DNA of 30,108 nt from JBBRHF01 sp038223055 (GTDB lineage: Bacteria; Actinomycetota; Actinomycetes; JACCUZ01): assembly GCA_038223055.1 (NCBI GenBank), contig JBBRHF010000026.1, positions 1 through 30,108 on the forward strand, written 5' to 3'. The notes under the pieces are model-generated. The model searched no databases. It had not been told where the DNA came from and worked only from the letters and a program-made list of their open reading frames with translations. The first letter of the stretch is position 1. The number at the start of each line of letters is the position of its first letter. Of the stretch, positions 1-9,255 are shown piece by piece. Made by a program: the position numbers and the translations under genes.

Positions 1-76
1 CGCATGCCCCTCGGACGCCGAGAACCGCCCACCGGTTCCCGACCGCGGACCCGGCCTGCGCGGATGTCGCCGGTGA

Positions 77-1054
<978 letters not shown>

Positions 1055-1109
1055 GAAGTTTCCTCCTCGCGTGGCGGTCGAGCGCCGAGCGGTCGCTCGT
1101 CCGGCGACC

Positions 1110-3404
1110 CTACCTCCGCCGCGCCCGGCGGGTCAGCAGCAGCCACGGCTCGCCGGGCGGGACGGGACGGTGCGGTGCCGGCAGGTGCACCTCGGGACGA
1201 CCCTCGATGTGCAACTGGGGGAGGCGCTGCCCGAGCCACTCCGGCAGCCACCAGTTGGCCCGCCCGAGCAGGTGCATGACCGCGGGCACCAGCAGCATCC
1301 GCACCACCGTCGCGTCGACGAGGATGGCCGACGCCATGCCGATCCCGATCACCTTGAGCACGACATCGGGGCTGGGCACGAACGCGGCGAACACCGCGAT
1401 CATGATGGCGGCCGCGGCGGTGATGACCCGCCCGGTGCCGGCCAGGCCCTCGACGATGGCCCGGCTGTTGTCGCCGCTGCGCAGCCAGGCCTCGCGCATC
1501 CGGCTGACGAGGAAGACCTCGTAGTCCATCGACAGCCCGAACAGCACCGCGAACATGATCACCGGGACGAACGCGGGCAGCGGGGTCTCCGTGTCGATCC
1601 CGACCAGGCGGCCGGCCCAGCCACCCTGCAGGACCAGCGCCACCACGCCGTAGGCAGCGGCGACCGACAGCAGGTTCATCACCGCGGCCTTGACCGCCAC
1701 GACCACGCTGCGGAAGGCGACGAGCAACAGCAGCATCGACAGGGCCACGACTCCCGTGATGAGCAGCGGGATGCGCCGGGAGATGTTCTCGGTCGTGTCG
1801 ATGGAGGTCGCGGTGACCCCACCCACGTGCACCACGGTGCCGGTGCCGTCGGTCACCGTGGGAATGGTGCGCTCGCGCAAGCTGGTCACGAGGCGTTCGG
1901 TGCGCGGGTCCTGCGGGCCGGTGGCGGGTACGACGGTGAGCACGGCCGTGTCGCGCGCGGAGTTGAGCTGCGCCGGCGTGACCGCAGCGACGCCAGGTGC
2001 CGTGACCAACTGGGCCCGCAGTGCCTCGACCGTCGAGGTGTCGCCGCCGCGGGGTAGCTCGGCCGCGAGCAGCAGCGGGCCGTTCGCGCCGGGCCCGAAC
2101 CCGCGCGAGAGCAGGTCGTAGGCCTGGCGGCTGGAGGTCGCCGCACGGTCGTTGCCGGCGTCGGGGAAGCCGAACCGCACCCCGAGGAACGGGGAGGCCA
2201 GCGCGAGCAGGATGGCCACTCCGGCCACCGCGGCGGGGATCCGGCGGCGCTCGATCAGCTCGCTCCAGCGCAGCCACGCCCCGCTGGGCACGACGTGACC
2301 GCCGACCGCGACGGTGGTCACGGCGCGGCGGCGCAGCGGCAGCCGCAACCGGTCGACGTGGCGCCCCATGTAACCCAGCAGGGCAGGGAACAGGGTGACG
2401 CTCGCCGCCATGACGACGCCGACACCCAGGATCGTGACCAGCGCGGCGCCGCGCATGAACGACAGACCCATCGCGAACAGGCCCAGCATGCTGATCACCA
2501 CGGTGGTGCCGGCCACCATGACGGCCCGGCCGGCAGTGTCCAGGGTTGCGACCGTTGCGGCCTCGGGGTCCAGGCCGGCCGCGCGCCACTCGCGGAACCG
2601 GGTGACCATGAGAAGGGCGTAGTCGATGCCGATGCCGATGCCCATCATCGTCGCGAGCGAGGTGGACCAGTCGGGGGCCGCGATGACGGTGATGAGCAGG
2701 CCGGTGAGCACGCTGCTCACGGCGAGCCCGGCGACGGCGACGATGATCGGGAGGCCGGCCGCGACGACCGAGCCGAAGGTCAGCAGCAGGATGAGGGCGG
2801 CCGCGGCGATCCCGAGGCCCTCGGAGCCGATGGCCCCTGCCTCGGCCTGCTCGATCGACTGTCCGCCGAGGGCGACCTGCAGCCCGGGACGCTGCGCGCC
2901 CTCCGCCAGAGCGAGCAACCGCTTGCTGTCCCGAACCGGCATGTCGATCGGGTTGACCACGTCGAGCTTCAGGTGGGCAACCAGGCTGCGGCCGTCGGCC
3001 GAAATGCCGCCGGGAGTGCGGTAAGGGTCCTCGGCGGTCGCGACGTGGGGCACCGTGGTCAGGTCGGCGAGCAGGGCGCCCACCTGGCTCCGGACGGCGG
3101 CTGCGCCGGCGTCGGCTCGGACGACGACGTCGACCGTGTCACCGGATTGGGCCGGGAAACGTTGCTCGAGCAGGGTCTGGGCGGCCTTCGAGTCCGAACC
3201 CGGTGCCGAGTAGTCGGCACTGAAGCTGCCTCTGAAGGCGGCCGAGAGGCCACCGGCGAGCACGAGGAGGAGCAGCCAGAGGGCGACGGTGCGCCCCCGG
3301 CGGCGAAAGGCGACTCGGCCCAGCCGGCCGAGCGGGCCGACGGGGGGCCTCTCGTCGTGGGGCCGGGCCGGGCGGGTCCGCCGGGTGGGAGGGGAGATCG
3401 TCAT
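1110..3404 (-). CDS. MMPL-family (RND superfamily) transporter, 764 aa
   Basis: Inner-membrane exporter of lipids or drugs driven by the proton gradient. It shows the MMPL plan: one N-terminal membrane span, a large periplasmic loop, a block of about five spans, then a second loop and a second block. The motif GIGIGIDYALLMVTRFREW closes the middle of the first block, and GLSMDYEVFLVSRMREAW is its counterpart in the second. The frame is open to 3476, but I chose the ATG at 3404 because GGAG lies 6 nt upstream and the protein then begins with a basic cytoplasmic tail before the first span. It is divergent from a TetR gene 157 nt away, the usual arrangement for a repressor-controlled efflux gene. 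Substrate unknown. Confidence 0.93.
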   Translation of the reverse strand: MTISPPTRRTRPARPHDERPPVGPLGRLGRVAFRRRGRTVALWLLLLVLAGGLSAAFRGSFSADYSAPGSDSKAAQTLLEQRFPAQSGDTVDVVVRADAGAAAVRSQVGALLADLTTVPHVATAEDPYRTPGGISADGRSLVAHLKLDVVNPIDMPVRDSKRLLALAEGAQRPGLQVALGGQSIEQAEAGAIGSEGLGIAAAALILLLTFGSVVAAGLPIIVAVAGLAVSSVLTGLLITVIAAPDWSTSLATMMGIGIGIDYALLMVTRFREWRAAGLDPEAATVATLDTAGRAVMVAGTTVVISMLGLFAMGLSFMRGAALVTILGVGVVMAASVTLFPALLGYMGRHVDRLRLPLRRRAVTTVAVGGHVVPSGAWLRWSELIERRRIPAAVAGVAILLALASPFLGVRFGFPDAGNDRAATSSRQAYDLLSRGFGPGANGPLLLAAELPRGGDTSTVEALRAQLVTAPGVAAVTPAQLNSARDTAVLTVVPATGPQDPRTERLVTSLRERTIPTVTDGTGTVVHVGGVTATSIDTTENISRRIPLLITGVVALSMLLLLVAFRSVVVAVKAAVMNLLSVAAAYGVVALVLQGGWAGRLVGIDTETPLPAFVPVIMFAVLFGLSMDYEVFLVSRMREAWLRSGDNSRAIVEGLAGTGRVITAAAAIMIAVFAAFVPSPDVVLKVIGIGMASAILVDATVVRMLLVPAVMHLLGRANWWLPEWLGQRLPQLHIEGRPEVHLPAPHRPVPPGEPWLLLTRRARRR

Positions 3405-3483
3405 GCTCTGCTCCGCGTGATGGATACTAAGGACAGTGACGGTCCATAACCAACACGACGTACAGTCACTTGTCAAGCGTCTT

Positions 3484-3525
3484 TACTCATGTAACGATGC
3501 CTAACGTCTTTCTGGTTCATGAGTA
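3484..3525. promoter_or_regulatory. Probable TetR operator region between MMPL and tetR
   Basis: The 157-nt divergent region is less GC-rich than its surroundings. It holds an 8-bp inverted repeat, TACTCATG at 3484-3491 and CATGAGTA at 3518-3525, enclosing two direct TAACG copies. A second candidate is GGAC-N7-GTCC at 3431-3445. A TTGACA-like -35 for the MMPL direction lies at 3476-3471. Binding by the neighbouring TetR protein is inferred from position only. Confidence 0.4.
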
Positions 3526-3561
3526 GATCCAGGGTTCACGAGATGTTCAACGGGAGGGCGA

Positions 3562-4299
3562 ATGACCGCCGTACATGCTGGTTCGCCGCGTCGGGAGCGC
3601 GCCCGCGCCGCGACGATAGACGAGATCAAGCAGGCCGCCCGCGAGTTGATGCGTGAGAACGGCACTGTCGACGTGCGCTTTGCGGACATCGCTCGGGTCA
3701 TGGGCATCACGCCGCCGGCCCTCTACCGCTACTTCGCCGACCGCGACCAGTTGCTCACTGCCCTCATCGCCGACGCCTACGACGATCTGGGCGCTCACGT
3801 CGCCGAGGCGCGCGACGCCGTGCCGGACCGCGACATCGGCGGCCGATGGCTGGCGGCCGCGGCGGCCTACCGGCAGTGGGCGACCAAGGACCCCCAGCAG
3901 TTCTCCTTGGTGTTCGGTCTCCCCGTGCCCGGCTACGTCGCTCCGGAGGAGGGTCCGACGACCGAGGCCGCCGCGCGGGCGCTGTCCCAGCTCTCGGCGC
4001 TGTTCGTCGAGGCGATGGTGCGAGGTCGGTTGCGCAAGCCACTGATCCGCGAGGTCGACCCCGCGCTCGAGTTCTGCGCCCACGGCAAGAACGAGGACCT
4101 CGGGGTCGCCATCCCTGCCGAGAACTTCCAGGCGATGCTCCATGCGTGGGCCTCGCTGCACGGTTTCACGTCGCTGGAGGCCTATGGCCACTTCGACTGG
4201 ATGGCGCCCGAGGCGCGGGACGCGCTGTTCGTGGCCCAGGTCCAGCTGGCGGCGAAGGCTGCCGGCATGCCGCTTGCCGACGAACCGCGCCCCGCGTAG
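3562..4299 (+). CDS. TetR/AcrR-family transcriptional regulator, 245 aa
   Basis: DNA-binding repressor. Residues about 17-65 form the TetR helix-turn-helix (FADIARVMGITPPALYRYFADRD). The rest is helical and resembles the WHG-type TetR C-terminal domain, which binds a ligand and dimerises. The ATG follows GGGAGG at a good distance. The gene is divergent from the MMPL transporter, so it most likely represses that transporter, and perhaps the aldo/keto reductase, until an inducer binds. The inducer is unknown. Confidence 0.92.
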   Translation: MTAVHAGSPRRERARAATIDEIKQAARELMRENGTVDVRFADIARVMGITPPALYRYFADRDQLLTALIADAYDDLGAHVAEARDAVPDRDIGGRWLAAAAAYRQWATKDPQQFSLVFGLPVPGYVAPEEGPTTEAAARALSQLSALFVEAMVRGRLRKPLIREVDPALEFCAHGKNEDLGVAIPAENFQAMLHAWASLHGFTSLEAYGHFDWMAPEARDALFVAQVQLAAKAAGMPLADEPRPA

Positions 4300-4321
4300 C
4301 TCCGCGGACTAGGCTCGGGGG

Positions 4322-4900
4322 ATGGAGACGTTGCTGGCGATCCTCGTGGCACTCGGCCTCGGCTCGTGCGCTGCGGTGATGATCCTGCGCCGGGCCGCTG
4401 CCGCCGCCAACCGCAGGTGGCGGGCCGTCCGGGACCGGGCGGGGCTGACCGCTCGTTCGTACGTCGGAGGGCCCGGCGGGGACGTGGCGCGGCTGCGCCG
4501 GGACATGGATCGTGCCCTCGCCGCCTCCCGGAGTGCCCTGGCCACCGCCCGGTCGGTGGGTGCGCCCATCGGGGACGTTCCCCTTCTGCTGGGCCGGCTG
4601 GACCTCGCCGCCCGCGCTGTGGACGCAGAGCTGCGGGTGCTCGAGTCCCACGCCGACCGATCACGGGTCTCGGCGGCGCTGGCCGGCCCCCGGTCCCGCG
4701 CGGATGCCGTGATGTCCTCGGCGGCGGATCTGGTCGACGGCCTGCTGCACGCGACCGGCTACGACGCCCAACAGCTCGCGGTCCTGCAGGCCGAGTGCGC
4801 GATCGAGGCCGATGCCCTGCGTGCAAGCCCGAACCGGAGCCCACACCGCCGCATAGACGGCTGGGCTGACCCCGCGCAGGGAGAAAATCAGTTAGGATAG
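4322..4900 (+). CDS. Membrane-anchored helical protein of unknown function, 192 aa
   Basis: I do not recognise a named family. One N-terminal membrane span (about residues 3-22) is followed by a basic stretch (RRAAAAANRRWRAVRDR), so the bulk is predicted to be cytoplasmic. The body is Ala/Arg/Leu-rich with long helices (residues 50-150), compatible with a coiled or helical bundle. The gene starts 22 nt after tetR. There is no convincing Shine-Dalgarno sequence, but TAGGCT at 4310-4315 ends 6 nt before the ATG, which suggests a leaderless transcript. The last codons overlap the putative promoter of the next, riboswitch-controlled gene. Codon use looks like that of a real actinobacterial gene. 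Confidence 0.75.
   Translation: METLLAILVALGLGSCAAVMILRRAAAAANRRWRAVRDRAGLTARSYVGGPGGDVARLRRDMDRALAASRSALATARSVGAPIGDVPLLLGRLDLAARAVDAELRVLESHADRSRVSAALAGPRSRADAVMSSAADLVDGLLHATGYDAQQLAVLQAECAIEADALRASPNRSPHRRIDGWADPAQGENQLG
4893..4898 (+). promoter_or_regulatory. Putative -10 element for the riboswitch transcript
   Basis: TAGGAT lies 8 nt before the first conserved base of the riboswitch, placing a start site near 4905. It sits in the final codons of the upstream gene. The same hexamer precedes the APH gene at 20819. No clear -35 was found; CTGACC at 4866-4871 is too far away. Confidence 0.4.
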
Positions 4901-4906
4901 GCCCTA

Positions 4907-5020
4907 GGTCACGAGTTCCAACGCGTCAGCCCCGGCTTGTTGGGCGGCAACCCTCCTCCGCGGCGGGGTGCTCCGGGTGAGGACCGGGTCGTCGGCGCGT
5001 GCCGACGGCAAGTGCGGGCC
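4907..5020 (+). promoter_or_regulatory. SAM-IV-type riboswitch (S-adenosylmethionine aptamer)
   Basis: Cis-acting RNA that binds S-adenosylmethionine. The sequence follows the actinobacterial SAM-IV pattern as I remember it: GGTCACGAG at 4907-4915, a GCCCCGGCTTG segment around 4930-4940, GGCAACCCTCC near 4946-4956, CGCGGCGGGGTGCTCCGGGTGA, and closing GGACC at 4981-4985 that pairs back to the opening GGTC. The extra P4 hairpin follows, GTCGGC-GCGT-GCCGAC at 4991-5006, then GGCAAGTGCGGG at 5007-5018. Downstream, GGGTC (5030-5034) can pair with GACCC (5038-5042) directly beside the GAGGAG ribosome site at 5043-5048, so control of translation is plausible. The regulated gene starts at 5054. A covariance-model search would settle the class. 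Confidence 0.88.
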
Positions 5021-5053
5021 TGTTTGGCTGGGTCCACGACCCGAGGAGAACCG

Positions 5054-5557
5054 ATGGTTCCGACGATGCCGCCGATGCCGATTTTGGACAGCGCCACGCC
5101 ACTGCCCTTCGTCCCCGCGGCCCGTGCTGGGGTCCGGCTGCCCGCCCAACAGGGATCCGGCACCGGGACGGGCCGGCCCGTGGCTGCCGTCCGCCTCCCG
5201 CGGAGCATTATCAGTGACGCTCGCCAGGCGCTGCGCGACGCGGGGTTCGGTGTCCTCGACATCCTCACCGCGGAGGTCGGACCCACGCCGAGCGTGCTGG
5301 TGCTCGGGCTGCCCGACGACCACGACGCCGCGGACCGACTGCTCGCCGCCGGCCGCACCGGCCCCGGGCGGGTGCTGCTCGTCGGCGACCGGGCTCGCCT
5401 CGCCGGCGCGGCGCTGCGCCCCGGCCAGGACGAGATCGTCGACCTCCCGTGCCACCCCTTGCAAGTGGCCGCCGCGGCCCTGCGGGTGAGCGGCGCCGCT
5501 GCCGGCGAACTCTCAAGCTGGGCCGAGTCGGTGTTCGCCGCGTTGCCTGCTCGCTGA
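5054..5557 (+). CDS. Riboswitch-controlled protein with degenerate receiver-like fold, 167 aa
   Basis: Function unknown. After about 35 residues of Pro-rich leader, residues 36-150 read like a response-regulator receiver domain: a first helix (SIISDARQALRDAGF), a strand-helix unit (SVLVLGLPDDHDAADRLL), a strand (RVLLVGD), and an ending (DEIVDLPCHPLQVAAAALRV) that mimics the usual K-P-F turn before the last helix. The position of the phosphoacceptor Asp is Gly (VLGLP), and no output domain follows, so phosphorylation is unlikely. The ATG at 5054 is chosen over upstream starts because GAGGAG lies 5 nt before it; the upstream extension would translate the riboswitch. Expression should respond to S-adenosylmethionine. 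The link to methionine or sulfur metabolism is inferred only from that control. Confidence 0.8.
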   Translation: MVPTMPPMPILDSATPLPFVPAARAGVRLPAQQGSGTGTGRPVAAVRLPRSIISDARQALRDAGFGVLDILTAEVGPTPSVLVLGLPDDHDAADRLLAAGRTGPGRVLLVGDRARLAGAALRPGQDEIVDLPCHPLQVAAAALRVSGAAAGELSSWAESVFAALPAR

Positions 5558-5587
5558 CCACGGGTGACGCCACGGCGACGGCTGGCG

Positions 5588-7078
5588 CTACAGGTCGTTG
5601 CCGGCGTAGCTGAGGTTGAAGCTCTTGTTGACCAGGGGAAAGTCCGGCACGATCGTCTCGGCCAGGGACGCCGGAAGGGCCGGCCAGTTAAAGAACGACG
5701 GGTCGGCCACCTTGAGTCGGGTGAGCCGCCCGTCGGTCCCGATCTCCAACCGGTGGGCGATCGTCCCGCGCCAACCCTCGACCAGGCCGACCCCCGAGGA
5801 CGGGTGCCCCGCCGGCCGGGACGGTGCCGGCGTGCGAATGTCGCCGGCTCGGGCGCCGGAAAGCAGCCCGGCGAGTAGCGCGGTCGACTGCGCCACCTCC
5901 TCGGCGCGCAACAGGAACCGCGCGAGCACGTCGCCGTCGGTGCGCACGACACCGGGCACCTCGGCGGTCCGCGCGCAGAACGGATGGGCCCGGCGCGCGT
6001 CGACATCGAGGCCGCTGGCCCGGGCCACATAGCCCAGGCAGCCGATATCCCGAACCTGCTGCTCGGTGAGCACCGCGGTGCCGGCGAAGCGGTCCCGCAC
6101 GATCGTGTTGCCCAGGGCGAGCTCGACGATCTCGCGGACCTCGGCGGCGACGGCGGCCAGCGCGGCGGGGTCAGGCAGCTGGTGTACGTCGGCCCCGCCC
6201 AGTACGACGCCGCCGCGCAGCAGCCGGTGGCCGGCCACGTCCGCGTTTCGGCGTACGAGCTGCTCGCGCAGGCGCGCGGTGTGCGCCTGCACAATGGCGA
6301 ATCCGACGTCGTTGCACAGGGCGCCGAGGTCGGACACGTGGTTGTAGAGCCGCTCCAGCTCGAGCAGCACGGCCCGGAGCAGCTGTGCCTCGGCTGGCAC
6401 CGGCCAGTCCAGCGCGTCCTCGACGGCGAGGCAGAACGCCAGCGCGTGCCCGACCGTGGTGTCGCCGGAGACCCGCTCGGCCACCGGGAATGCCTCGTCC
6501 GGGGTGCGGGTCTCGACCAGCTTCTCGACGCCCTTGTGGGTGAACCACAGACGGGCCTTGAGCTTGAGGATCGTCTCCCCGACCACCGAGAACCGGAAGT
6601 GCCCCGGTTCGATCACCCCCGCGTGGACCGGTCCGACCGGGATCTCGTAGACCCCAGGTCCCTCGACCGTGAGGAACGGAAACGGCTCGTCGGTCGACCC
6701 GAACGGCGGCGGCGGCCCGGCGTCGGCCCTCATGGGATACCAGCCCACCGGCCAGTGCTGGTGGCGTACCAGGCGGCGCGGCAACGGGTGCGCGCGGGGG
6801 ACCACGCCGTGCAGGTCCCGCATCTCGCGCTCGAACCGGCCGGCCGGAAACGACAGGGCCGCGAGCGAAGGCACCTGGGGCGCGTCGCGGTCCGTCCGCA
6901 GCACCAGTTCGACTCGGCGGTCCGGCGGCCCGGCGGTGAAAAGGTAGACCACCCGGGTCGCGTCGGCGTCCTCGTGCGCGGCGATGAGAGTGAGCCGAAA
7001 GCCTTGGGCGAGCAGGATCCCGGCGCGCTCGCCGAGCTGAGCGGCCGCGACCTCGACGGTGTCGCGCCCGGCGCTCAT
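5588..7078 (-). CDS. hycE: HycE/HyfG-like large subunit without NiFe site, 496 aa
   Basis: Large subunit of a membrane-bound oxidoreductase related to complex I and hydrogenase-4. Residues 1-110 form a NuoC-like domain (LHGVVPRAHPLPRRL). Residues 140-496 form a NuoD-like domain with IPVGPVHAGVIEPGHFRF, HKGVEKL and LERLYNHVSDLGALCNDVGF. True NiFe large subunits carry one CxxC near each end of this domain. Here the first site reads ERVSGDTTVG (201-210) and the C-terminal site NLSYAGNDL (488-496), so the Ni ligands are missing. It should therefore act as an electron-transfer or quinone-site subunit rather than a hydrogenase. It is the last gene of the operon; its ATG overlaps the hyfF stop by 4 nt. 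No C-terminal processing tail is present. Confidence 0.92.
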   Translation of the reverse strand: MSAGRDTVEVAAAQLGERAGILLAQGFRLTLIAAHEDADATRVVYLFTAGPPDRRVELVLRTDRDAPQVPSLAALSFPAGRFEREMRDLHGVVPRAHPLPRRLVRHQHWPVGWYPMRADAGPPPPFGSTDEPFPFLTVEGPGVYEIPVGPVHAGVIEPGHFRFSVVGETILKLKARLWFTHKGVEKLVETRTPDEAFPVAERVSGDTTVGHALAFCLAVEDALDWPVPAEAQLLRAVLLELERLYNHVSDLGALCNDVGFAIVQAHTARLREQLVRRNADVAGHRLLRGGVVLGGADVHQLPDPAALAAVAAEVREIVELALGNTIVRDRFAGTAVLTEQQVRDIGCLGYVARASGLDVDARRAHPFCARTAEVPGVVRTDGDVLARFLLRAEEVAQSTALLAGLLSGARAGDIRTPAPSRPAGHPSSGVGLVEGWRGTIAHRLEIGTDGRLTRLKVADPSFFNWPALPASLAETIVPDFPLVNKSFNLSYAGNDL

Positions 7079-8568
7079 GGGGAGCCCACGACATCTCCGG
7101 CGGCGCGTAGCAGGTCCTGCAGCGGCCAGCCGAGGACGCCGATCACCGCGAGGGCGACCAGCCCCAGCACCAGCGGGGCGAGGGCGCGGCTTGCGCCGGG
7201 GGACCGGACGACGGTCGGCGCAGTCGTGGCCGGGGCACCGAGGATCATCGGGGCGGTGCGCGACACGATCGCGACGAAGATCACCAGCAGCGGTACGACG
7301 GCCACCGCGAGGGCCCAGCCCAGCCCTGCCGCCGAGGTCGCCCGGGCGATGCCGAGGGTGCTCGCGAACAGCGCGAACGGCGGCAGCCCCAGCAGTGCCC
7401 CCAGGCCGAGCGCGAAGGTGCCGGCGAGGGCGGGCCGGCGGACCAGCAGGCCGGTGACGCCGTCGATGCGGGTGCTGCCCTCCAGGGCCAGGATCTGACC
7501 CGATGCGCAGAACAGCACGGCCTTGCCGAGGCCGTGGCCCAGCACGTGCAGCAGCAACGCGGCGATCGCCAGCCGGGTGCCGGCGGCCGCGCCGAGCGCG
7601 ACCAGGCCCATGTGCTCGATGCTGGAGTAGGCCAGCAGCCGCTTGTAGTCCCGCTGGGCCAGCAGCAGCGAGGCGGCCAGCACCAGCGACGCGAGCGCGA
7701 CGGTGAGCAGCAGGCCGCGAACGTAGGACGGGTCAAGGCTGGCCACCGCGATGATCCGGTAACGCAGCAGCGCGTAGACCGCGACCGAGAGCAGCACCCC
7801 GGACATCAGCGCGGACACCGGGGCCGGGGCCTGGCTGTGGGCGTCGGGCAGCCAGCTGTGCAGCGGCACCAACCCGGCCTTGGCGCCGAACCCGAGAACC
7901 AGCAAGGCGAACGCGATGCGCATGACGCCGGGGTCCAGCTGGTCCGCGTGGGTGACCAGCTGGGTCCAGTCGAGGGTGCCGGCGCCGTCGATGCCGGCGT
8001 TGCGGGCCGCGAAGTAGACCAGGACCGTGCCGAGGTAGGCCAGCGCGATGCCGACCGAGCAGATCATGACGTACTTCCAGGTGGCCTCGAGCGCGCCCCG
8101 GGTGCGACGGTGCCCCACCAGGAACGCCGTGACGACGGTGGTGGCCTCGACCGCCGCCCAGAGCACGCCGAGGCTGTCGGCCAGCACGGCGAGCACCATC
8201 GTCGCGAGGAACAGCGGGACCATGATGGCGTAGCGCCGGGCGCCGATCGCGGTGGTGTGGCCGCGGGTGAGCTCGTCGTCGACGTACGAGACGCCGGCCC
8301 AGGTGGCGATCAGTGCCACCGAGCCGATGACGAGCAGCATCACCGAGGACAGCGCGTCGGCTCGCAACTGGCCACCGGCCGTCGTCAGCGCGGGGCCGCC
8401 GGTCGTGGCGACCGACGCCGCGATGCCCGAGGTAAGGATGACCGCGGCGGCACCGACGGACGCCCAGGCGACCAGCGGGCGCCAGCCCAGGAGCGCAGCT
8501 AGGGCGGCGGCCAGCAACGGCGCGGCGAGGGGGGCGAGCAGCACCAGTCCGCCGTCGGGGGCCGTCAT
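7075..8568 (-). CDS. hyfF: HyfF/HycQ-like antiporter-type membrane subunit, 497 aa
   Basis: Proton-channel subunit of the NuoL/M/N-MrpA/D superfamily with about 13-14 membrane spans. The hallmark charged residues are present: Glu in LWAAVEATTVV, Lys in LGFGAKAGLVPLHSWLPDAH, the SQAPAPVSALMSG helix break, LLAYSSIEHMG, and a late Lys in GHGLGKAVLF. It should translocate protons or sodium coupled to electron transfer in the neighbouring subunits. The frame is open to 9153, but the real start is the ATG at 8568: it overlaps the hyfE stop as ATGA, and the upstream translation is Arg-rich shadow sequence of hyfE. It overlaps hycE by 4 nt in turn. Confidence 0.93.
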   Translation of the reverse strand: MTAPDGGLVLLAPLAAPLLAAALAALLGWRPLVAWASVGAAAVILTSGIAASVATTGGPALTTAGGQLRADALSSVMLLVIGSVALIATWAGVSYVDDELTRGHTTAIGARRYAIMVPLFLATMVLAVLADSLGVLWAAVEATTVVTAFLVGHRRTRGALEATWKYVMICSVGIALAYLGTVLVYFAARNAGIDGAGTLDWTQLVTHADQLDPGVMRIAFALLVLGFGAKAGLVPLHSWLPDAHSQAPAPVSALMSGVLLSVAVYALLRYRIIAVASLDPSYVRGLLLTVALASLVLAASLLLAQRDYKRLLAYSSIEHMGLVALGAAAGTRLAIAALLLHVLGHGLGKAVLFCASGQILALEGSTRIDGVTGLLVRRPALAGTFALGLGALLGLPPFALFASTLGIARATSAAGLGWALAVAVVPLLVIFVAIVSRTAPMILGAPATTAPTVVRSPGASRALAPLVLGLVALAVIGVLGWPLQDLLRAAGDVVGSP

Positions 8569-9227
8569 GAGTCGCGCAGCTCTCGTAGACCGTCGAGGTC
8601 GGTGCCCCCGAAGGCGGTGCGCATCCGCGCGGTGAGGACCTGCAAGACCAGCACAGCCAGCAGCACGTCGAGGGAGACGCCCAGCTCGACGATCAGCGGC
8701 ACACCCGACGTGGCGAGAAACGCGGTCGTCGCGATGCCGTTGTCCAGCAACAGGAAACCGACCACCTGCGAGAGCGCCCGGCGACGGGTGACCAGCATGA
8801 AGAAGCCGAGCAGCACGACGGCCAGCCCGACCGGAAGAGCGCGCGTCGTGGGAGACGGAGCGAGGGTGACGAGGGGGCGGCTCACGGCGTAGGCCAGCAG
8901 CGTGAGCAGGGCCGCCGACAGCATCGAGGCCGCGACGTTGACCAGGGGCTCGGCCTCGCGCGCCTCGGTGCTGCGCACGAGGGCACGGCGCAGCACGACC
9001 GGAAGCACGACGACCTTGAGCACCAGAACACCGGCGGCCACACCGGCGAGCTCGAGGCTGCGCTCCCGCGCGGCCAGCAGTCCGGCGAGCCCCGCCAGCA
9101 GGGCGCCCTGCAACGCGAGCAGGTTGACCATGCTGGCCAGCTCGCGTCGCCACAGCACCAGCACCGCGGCGAGCAGGATGCCCCCGCAGAGCAGGTCCAG
9201 CAGCTGGACGTACAGCGTGGTGCTCAC
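8565..9227 (-). CDS. hyfE: HyfE/HycP-like membrane subunit, 220 aa
   Basis: Hydrophobic protein with about six to seven membrane spans and a NuoK-like C-terminal part (GLAVVLLGFFMLVTRRR, then a span ending in LLLDNGIATTAFL). In hydrogenase-4-type complexes HyfE sits in the membrane arm between HycD and the antiporter subunits. I chose the GTG at 9227, giving VSTTLYVQLLDLL; the open frame reaches 9371, but that part overlaps the end of hycD and is not hydrophobic. The gap to hycD is 28 nt. The next gene overlaps by ATGA. The resulting length is, as I recall, that of the M. tuberculosis HycP homologue. Confidence 0.9.
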   Translation of the reverse strand: MSTTLYVQLLDLLCGGILLAAVLVLWRRELASMVNLLALQGALLAGLAGLLAARERSLELAGVAAGVLVLKVVVLPVVLRRALVRSTEAREAEPLVNVAASMLSAALLTLLAYAVSRPLVTLAPSPTTRALPVGLAVVLLGFFMLVTRRRALSQVVGFLLLDNGIATTAFLATSGVPLIVELGVSLDVLLAVLVLQVLTARMRTAFGGTDLDGLRELRDS

Positions 9228-9255
9228 TGGCTGCCCCGGTCCGACATCGGCCGCG

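Noticed and set aside
5568..5587. CGCCA/TGGCG inverted repeat between the convergent receiver-like and hycE genes
   Set aside because: Only 5 bp with a 10-nt loop and no U-tract; too weak to call a terminator in such GC-rich DNA.
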